DNA from: Chloroflexota bacterium
GTDB taxonomy: Bacteria; Chloroflexota; Anaerolineae; UBA4142
DNA length: 40,577 nucleotides
Direction: 5' to 3'
NCBI GenBank assembly: GCA_023381515.1
Contig: JAMCQI010000016.1
Span: 1 to 40,577 of the forward strand
Made by a program: the position numbers and the translations under genes. Shown here piece by piece: positions 40,308 through 40,577 of this stretch. A model generated the notes under the pieces. It saw only the letters and a program-made list of their open reading frames with translations. It searched no databases and was not told the origin of the DNA. Positions within the stretch are counted from its first letter, which is position 1; every line of letters begins with the position of its first letter.

Positions 40308-40577
40308 TCACGGACACATTTGAAAGCCAACCGCCGGGCCGCCGCTTTGATCGGGCTTGGCGAATTCGGTCTCTTGCTTGGAGCTGGGATCGATCCAAAA
40401 TACACGCGCGATGTACGGGTCGCAGCCAGCCGGTCCATGGATCGTCCAGTTGTCCAGCGACGCCTGTTCGCTCAGGCCGACCGGGATGGTGCTGTCGATC
40501 GGCGTCGTGTCGCCTTTGGAGTTCTTGGCATCGGGCGGAAAGATACGAACGCGCCATCGATACCCCTGCGGATTTCC
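40308..40577 (-). CDS. C-terminal end of an unrecognised protein (truncated)
   Basis: The last 89 codons of a gene that begins beyond the right edge. The frame, from GNPQGYRWRVRIFPPDAKNS to VGFQMCP and a TGA at 40308, has ordinary composition with two Cys and many Pro, Gly and Asp, as in a secreted beta-rich domain. A second frame over the same bases, open to 40557, is Arg-rich and was rejected. It lies 14 bases before the Wzz-like gene and is probably in the same operon. No family was recognised, and location outside the membrane is only a guess from composition. Confidence 0.7.
   Translation of the reverse strand, partial: GNPQGYRWRVRIFPPDAKNSKGDTTPIDSTIPVGLSEQASLDNWTIHGPAGCDPYIARVFWIDPSSKQETEFAKPDQSGGPAVGFQMCP

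Noticed and set aside
40303..40557. Arg-rich minus-strand frame at the right edge
   Set aside because: The other frame over the same bases, open from the edge to 40308, has normal protein composition and a natural stop.

Overview
The window is a dense, one-directional cell-surface polysaccharide locus. Every convincing gene is on the minus strand, so transcription runs from high to low coordinates. No tRNA, rRNA, CRISPR array, insertion sequence or integrase was seen. Base composition is GC-rich, and most genes overlap the next by a few bases, usually as ATGA or GTGA. The organism is most likely a GC-rich environmental bacterium of the Chloroflexota or a neighbouring lineage. This rests on the many large GT-C membrane proteins carrying extracytoplasmic beta-rich modules of the kind common there; it is an inference by gene style, not a phylogenetic result.

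In transcription order, the right end (40577 to 30666) holds the chain-handling and export set. It contains the tail of an unrecognised protein, a Wzz-type chain-length protein, a TPR protein, an O-antigen ligase/polymerase-like protein, a MurJ-like flippase, a GT4 glycosyltransferase, a Wzx-like flippase and two GT2 glycosyltransferases, one resembling dolichol/polyprenyl-phosphate mannose synthase. A looser stretch (30665 to 27998) follows. It has an isolated, lower-GC methyltransferase and a B12-type radical SAM enzyme, and ends in a hairpin plus T-tract terminator that lies inside a 19-codon candidate leader ORF.

The middle (27997 to 7334) alternates cytoplasmic glycosyltransferases (GT2 and GT4) with very large polytopic membrane proteins. 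These are YfhO/AftD-like, GT39, GT87-like and other GT-C types, several with long extracytoplasmic domains. Two proteins share one repeated beta-module type, and two others share a different C-terminal module. A methyltransferase also lies here.

The left end (7337 to 1) carries initiation and sugar supply. It has two GT4-type transferases, two polyprenyl-phosphate sugar-1-phosphate transferases (one with an altered catalytic dyad), a nucleotide-sugar epimerase with a Cys-rich insert, a heptose-7-phosphate kinase of the HddA type, a 57-residue membrane protein, a GmhB-type phosphatase and the start of another membrane protein.

Taken together this looks like a Wzx/Wzy-style pathway combined with an unusually large set of extracytoplasmic lipid-linked-sugar transferases. 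It would build a complex, probably heptose-containing and methylated surface glycan. The assembly logic resembles mycobacterial arabinan synthesis in style, but the chemistry cannot be read from the sequence.
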